DNA of 64,000 nucleotides from Paenarthrobacter sp. (lineage in GTDB: Bacteria; Actinomycetota; Actinomycetes; Actinomycetales; Micrococcaceae), in assembly GCA_031179305.1 (NCBI GenBank), contig JAPSHX010000004.1, forward strand, positions 62,001-126,000. The letters are read 5' to 3'. The position numbers and the translations under genes are program-made. Position 1 is the stretch's first letter; each line of letters begins with the position of its first letter. Of this stretch, positions 61,774-64,000 are shown one piece after another. Below the pieces are notes generated by a model. That model worked only from the letters and a program-made list of their open reading frames with translations. It did no database searches and was not told the DNA's origin.

Positions 61774-61839
61774 CCCAAGTAGGTCGCAGTTGAGGTCGTT
61801 CTGAACGCTCAGAACGACCTCAACTGCTACTCAGATGGG
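61774..61839. repeat. Family A palindrome (copy 3), terminator-like
   Basis: Arms 61774-61804 and 61809-61839 pair with a perfect 18-19-bp core (GCAGTTGAGGTCGTTCTGA) and loop ACGC. It fills the whole gap between the amylase stop (61773) and the minus-strand stop at 61841. Confidence 0.85.
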
Positions 61840-61840
61840 C

Positions 61841-62842
61841 TTATTTGTAGCTCAGGCTGAGCAACATGGACTTGAGTTGGGCATATTGGGCGCTGCCCAT
61901 CCAGGCCTTGGCTGCTTCCGGCGTTGCGAAGGCAGGCTGCTTGTCGACGTCGAAGATGACTCGTGCGGACATGTACCCGTTGGGCATCAAGATCTGGTTG
62001 GATCCGGACCCCGTCTCACCGGGCTGGAGTTCGGAAGCAATCCGCAGGTCCATGAAGTAGCTCGGCGGATCCAGCACAGGGGCACTATCCGCGGACGCTC
62101 CGTAAGGAACATACCTGGCCTGATTCGCCGCGAAGCCGAACTCCACTGGATTGCCGGACGTGTCCGTGAGACCTGGGACCACTGCGCGGTCGTACACCGT
62201 CCTGGTCACAGGGCCACCGGTGCCGTCGCCGTAGAAACCGCTGCTCATGAACGCGACTTCAGCGCCGGTGCTGTCCAAGATGGTGGCTCCGTGGGAAGGC
62301 CCTTGCTCCGGGCGGACGGCCCAGCCCACCGGATAGGCGAAGGAGATATGTCCGTCCGGGAAGGTGAATGTCTGGGAAGTAGCAGCGGGAGCGGGCGGCT
62401 GCGTCGGAGCAGGTGTTGGCGCCACAGCCGGAACCGTGGGAACGGGCGGAGGGGTAATCGGCGCGGCCACCGTGGGGATTACCGACGGCGTGACTGACGG
62501 CGTAGCTGTGGGCGTTGGGCTGACCGAAACGCTGGGTGTCGGTGTCGCTTCTGTGGACGTAACCGTGACGGCAGGCGCGGGCGCCGTGTTCACCGAACCA
62601 AAGTTGGCGGCCACGAGTACTCCCGCTGTAACGGCAGCAGCGCCGAGCAACAGTCCCCCGGCAATCTGGGCTTTGCGGCGCCGGCGCTGTTCCAGGGACG
62701 TCACTGCGGCGAGCGGGCGGCTGTCACTGAACACCGTGGTGCCCGACAGGATTTTGTGGAGCGCTTCTTCACCATTGGGTTCCGCCACTGGATCGATAGT
62801 GAGCGGGTCAATCGCTGATATCTGGTTCTTGATCGGATCCAT
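61841..62842 (-). CDS. Membrane protein with proline/threonine-rich linker, likely sigma-factor partner
   Basis: This 333-residue protein has a cytoplasmic N-terminus of about 55 residues, one membrane helix (about 58-82), a long Pro/Thr/Val/Ala-rich linker (about 90-155) and an extracellular domain of about 175 residues. It lies 5 bp after an ECF sigma factor, the place of an anti-sigma factor, but no zinc-binding HxxxCxxC motif is seen. The extracellular domain may sense envelope state. A secreted or surface sensor is inferred. Confidence 0.7.
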   Translation of the reverse strand: MDPIKNQISAIDPLTIDPVAEPNGEEALHKILSGTTVFSDSRPLAAVTSLEQRRRRKAQIAGGLLLGAAAVTAGVLVAANFGSVNTAPAPAVTVTSTEATPTPSVSVSPTPTATPSVTPSVIPTVAAPITPPPVPTVPAVAPTPAPTQPPAPAATSQTFTFPDGHISFAYPVGWAVRPEQGPSHGATILDSTGAEVAFMSSGFYGDGTGGPVTRTVYDRAVVPGLTDTSGNPVEFGFAANQARYVPYGASADSAPVLDPPSYFMDLRIASELQPGETGSGSNQILMPNGYMSARVIFDVDKQPAFATPEAAKAWMGSAQYAQLKSMLLSLSYK

Positions 62843-62847
62843 TGTCT

Positions 62848-63358
62848 TCAGACCCCCATCTTGTGTGTAGTCGATTCGGCCCCTGCAGGCAGTTGTTTTC
62901 TGAAGGCTGTACGGGCACGGTGAAGGCGGACTTTAGCCGCCGATTCGCTGCACTTCAGCACCTTGGCGATGTCAGACGTCCCCAATCCGTCCCAGTAGGC
63001 CAACTGCAAAATGTCGCGGTCCTTGGCGCGAAGGCGTTCCATCGCATCCTGGACAGCAACGTTCTCAGAGTCGTCACCAAACCGTTGGACCGCCGTCGTC
63101 CGCAGCTTTTCCTGCAACGCCAGGCGCCTGTCGCGACTCCTGTACGCATTTCCCACCAAGTTCCGTGCAACCGTCAAGAGGTACGGGAGGTCCGGGCTGG
63201 AATCGTCGGTCCATTTTTGCCATACGACGCGGGAAGACGTCGGCCGCAATCTCCTCAGCAACCTCTACTGATTCAACGCGTCGGCAGACGAACCTGAAAA
63301 TGGATGGGTAGCTGTCTTTGTGAATGGCGATGAACGCCAATTCGCGCTCTGAAAGCAC
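62848..63358 (-). pseudogene. ECF sigma factor gene split by a one-base frameshift
   Basis: The first part (GTG 63358, after GGGGGAAC) encodes LSERELAFIAIHKDSYPSIF and CRRVESVEVAEEIAADVF, the sigma-2 region. The frame then breaks, and the remainder continues in the next frame as RVVWQKWTDDSSPDLPYLL and a normal sigma-4 region (DILQLAYWDGLGTSDIAKVL) to the stop at 62848. Removing one G from GGG at 63231-63233 restores a normal ECF sigma of about 169 residues. This may be a recent mutation, a sequencing error, or rarely a recoding site. Confidence 0.8.
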
Positions 63359-63499
63359 GATTGTTCCCCCTGATAATTAGAGCCCTGAACTGCAGGATAC
63401 TTGTATAGTTTCCGGCCGGGCGGCCAGGGTTACACGGGGCAAAATATTTTTATTGGGCAGTGTCAGAAGTCCCGGCTCGCGGCACCGCACGGTTTCCGA

Positions 63500-64000
63500 T
63501 TATTGACGGGTCGGTACGGGACCGTACCCCATGTTTTCACTAATTTTTCGGCCAGCTGCTTTCAGTTCTTCAATCAGCCCACTGACCCTTTCAGGGTCGA
63601 ATCTGAAAGAGGGGCCAGCGATGCTAACGGCGCCCATGACGGTTCCGCCGTCGCCTCGGATGGGGACGGCGATGCCGTTGAGTCCGTCTTCAAGCTCTCC
63701 CCTCACTATGGCATATCCTCGGTTAGCCACGACATCGAGTTGCTGCTCCAGCTCCTGCCGTGAGGTGATGGTCTGCTTTGTTATCGCGGGCATGCCCAAA
63801 TCTTTCAAGAGGCGACTGCGCTGTGAACTTGAAAGTGACGCTAAGAAGACTTTGCCGCTCGACGTAGCGTGAAGGGGGGTCAAACGGCCCATCCAATTTT
63901 GAGTGGCGGCGAGCGTTGATGGGCCAAAGACTTCGTCAATGTTCACGACGTGGTCTGAGTTCATAACGGCCAAGTTGACAGTTTCTCCGAACTTTGCGGC
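63500..64000 (-). CDS. IclR-family regulator, C-terminal part (partial)
   Basis: The frame is open to the window edge, so the N-terminal helix-turn-helix lies outside. The visible 166 or so residues form the IclR effector domain, with FGETVNLAV, HATSSGKVFLA, GYAIVRGELEDGLNGIAVPI and a C-terminal helix (VSGLIEELKAAGRKIS). IclR proteins control catabolic operons in response to small acids; the target here is unknown. Confidence 0.88.
   Translation of the reverse strand, partial: AAKFGETVNLAVMNSDHVVNIDEVFGPSTLAATQNWMGRLTPLHATSSGKVFLASLSSSQRSRLLKDLGMPAITKQTITSRQELEQQLDVVANRGYAIVRGELEDGLNGIAVPIRGDGGTVMGAVSIAGPSFRFDPERVSGLIEELKAAGRKISENMGYGPVPTRQ

Noticed and set aside
1..64000. Prophage, integrative element or insertion sequence
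   Set aside because: No integrase, transposase, phage structural gene or flanking direct repeats were recognised.

Overview
The window is a high-GC actinobacterial chromosome segment that fits the Micrococcaceae, most likely Arthrobacter or Paenarthrobacter. The evidence is the AGGAGG-type ribosome sites, frequent GTG/TTG starts and ATGA couplings, a Ku/three-domain LigD pair, a desferrioxamine-type siderophore operon and a styA1/styA2B pair of the kind known from Arthrobacter and Rhodococcus. No tRNA, rRNA, CRISPR array, transposase or integrase was seen, so this looks like resident chromosome with accessory catabolic islands.

Layout. 1-1.0 kb: the 3' end of a fructose PTS permease and HPr. 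1.0-8.6 kb: a genome-maintenance block (Dps, topoisomerase IB, small membrane and basic proteins, Ku, LigD). 9.1-17.8 kb: an MHS-family symporter, a MocR regulator divergent from an EamA exporter, PaiB, VOC, GNAT, SRPBCC, FUSC, a lipoprotein and an SDR. 17.9-24.2 kb: a fructan or sucrose utilisation operon (LacI regulator, ABC importer, GH32) behind tandem operators. 24.3-29.7 kb: desABCD-type siderophore operon behind iron boxes. 29.9-33.1 kb: miscellaneous membrane, acyltransferase and VOC genes. 33.1-39.8 kb: a four-carbon acid-sugar operon (kinase, dehydrogenase, GntP permease, class II aldolase) with a GntR/FCD regulator and two matching operators. 39.9-41.0 kb: a Fic protein. 41.1-50.5 kb: AraC regulator, a 49-residue protein and an indole/styrene-type oxidation operon (SDR, StyA1, StyA2B, CrtI-like oxidase, isatin-hydrolase-like enzyme, TPP enzyme). 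50.6-58.7 kb: stress protein, SDR, dodecin, and an XRE regulator divergent from an aldo-keto reductase/epimerase/lactonase operon. 59-64 kb: a secreted amylase, a frameshifted ECF sigma factor with a membrane partner, and an IclR regulator cut by the window end.

The most interesting system is the 41.1-50.5 kb operon. Read together, its enzymes suggest indole (or a related indolic compound) to an epoxide or dioxindole, then isatin, then isatinate, then decarboxylation by a benzoylformate-decarboxylase-like enzyme. Two similar 96-bp promoter regions, spaced alike from a small unknown gene and from the main operon, suggest one AraC regulator drives both.

A second signal cuts across all regions. 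Six long imperfect palindromes at 3' gene ends fall into two related sequence families, with paired changes in both arms. They look like a dispersed family of terminator-like elements.
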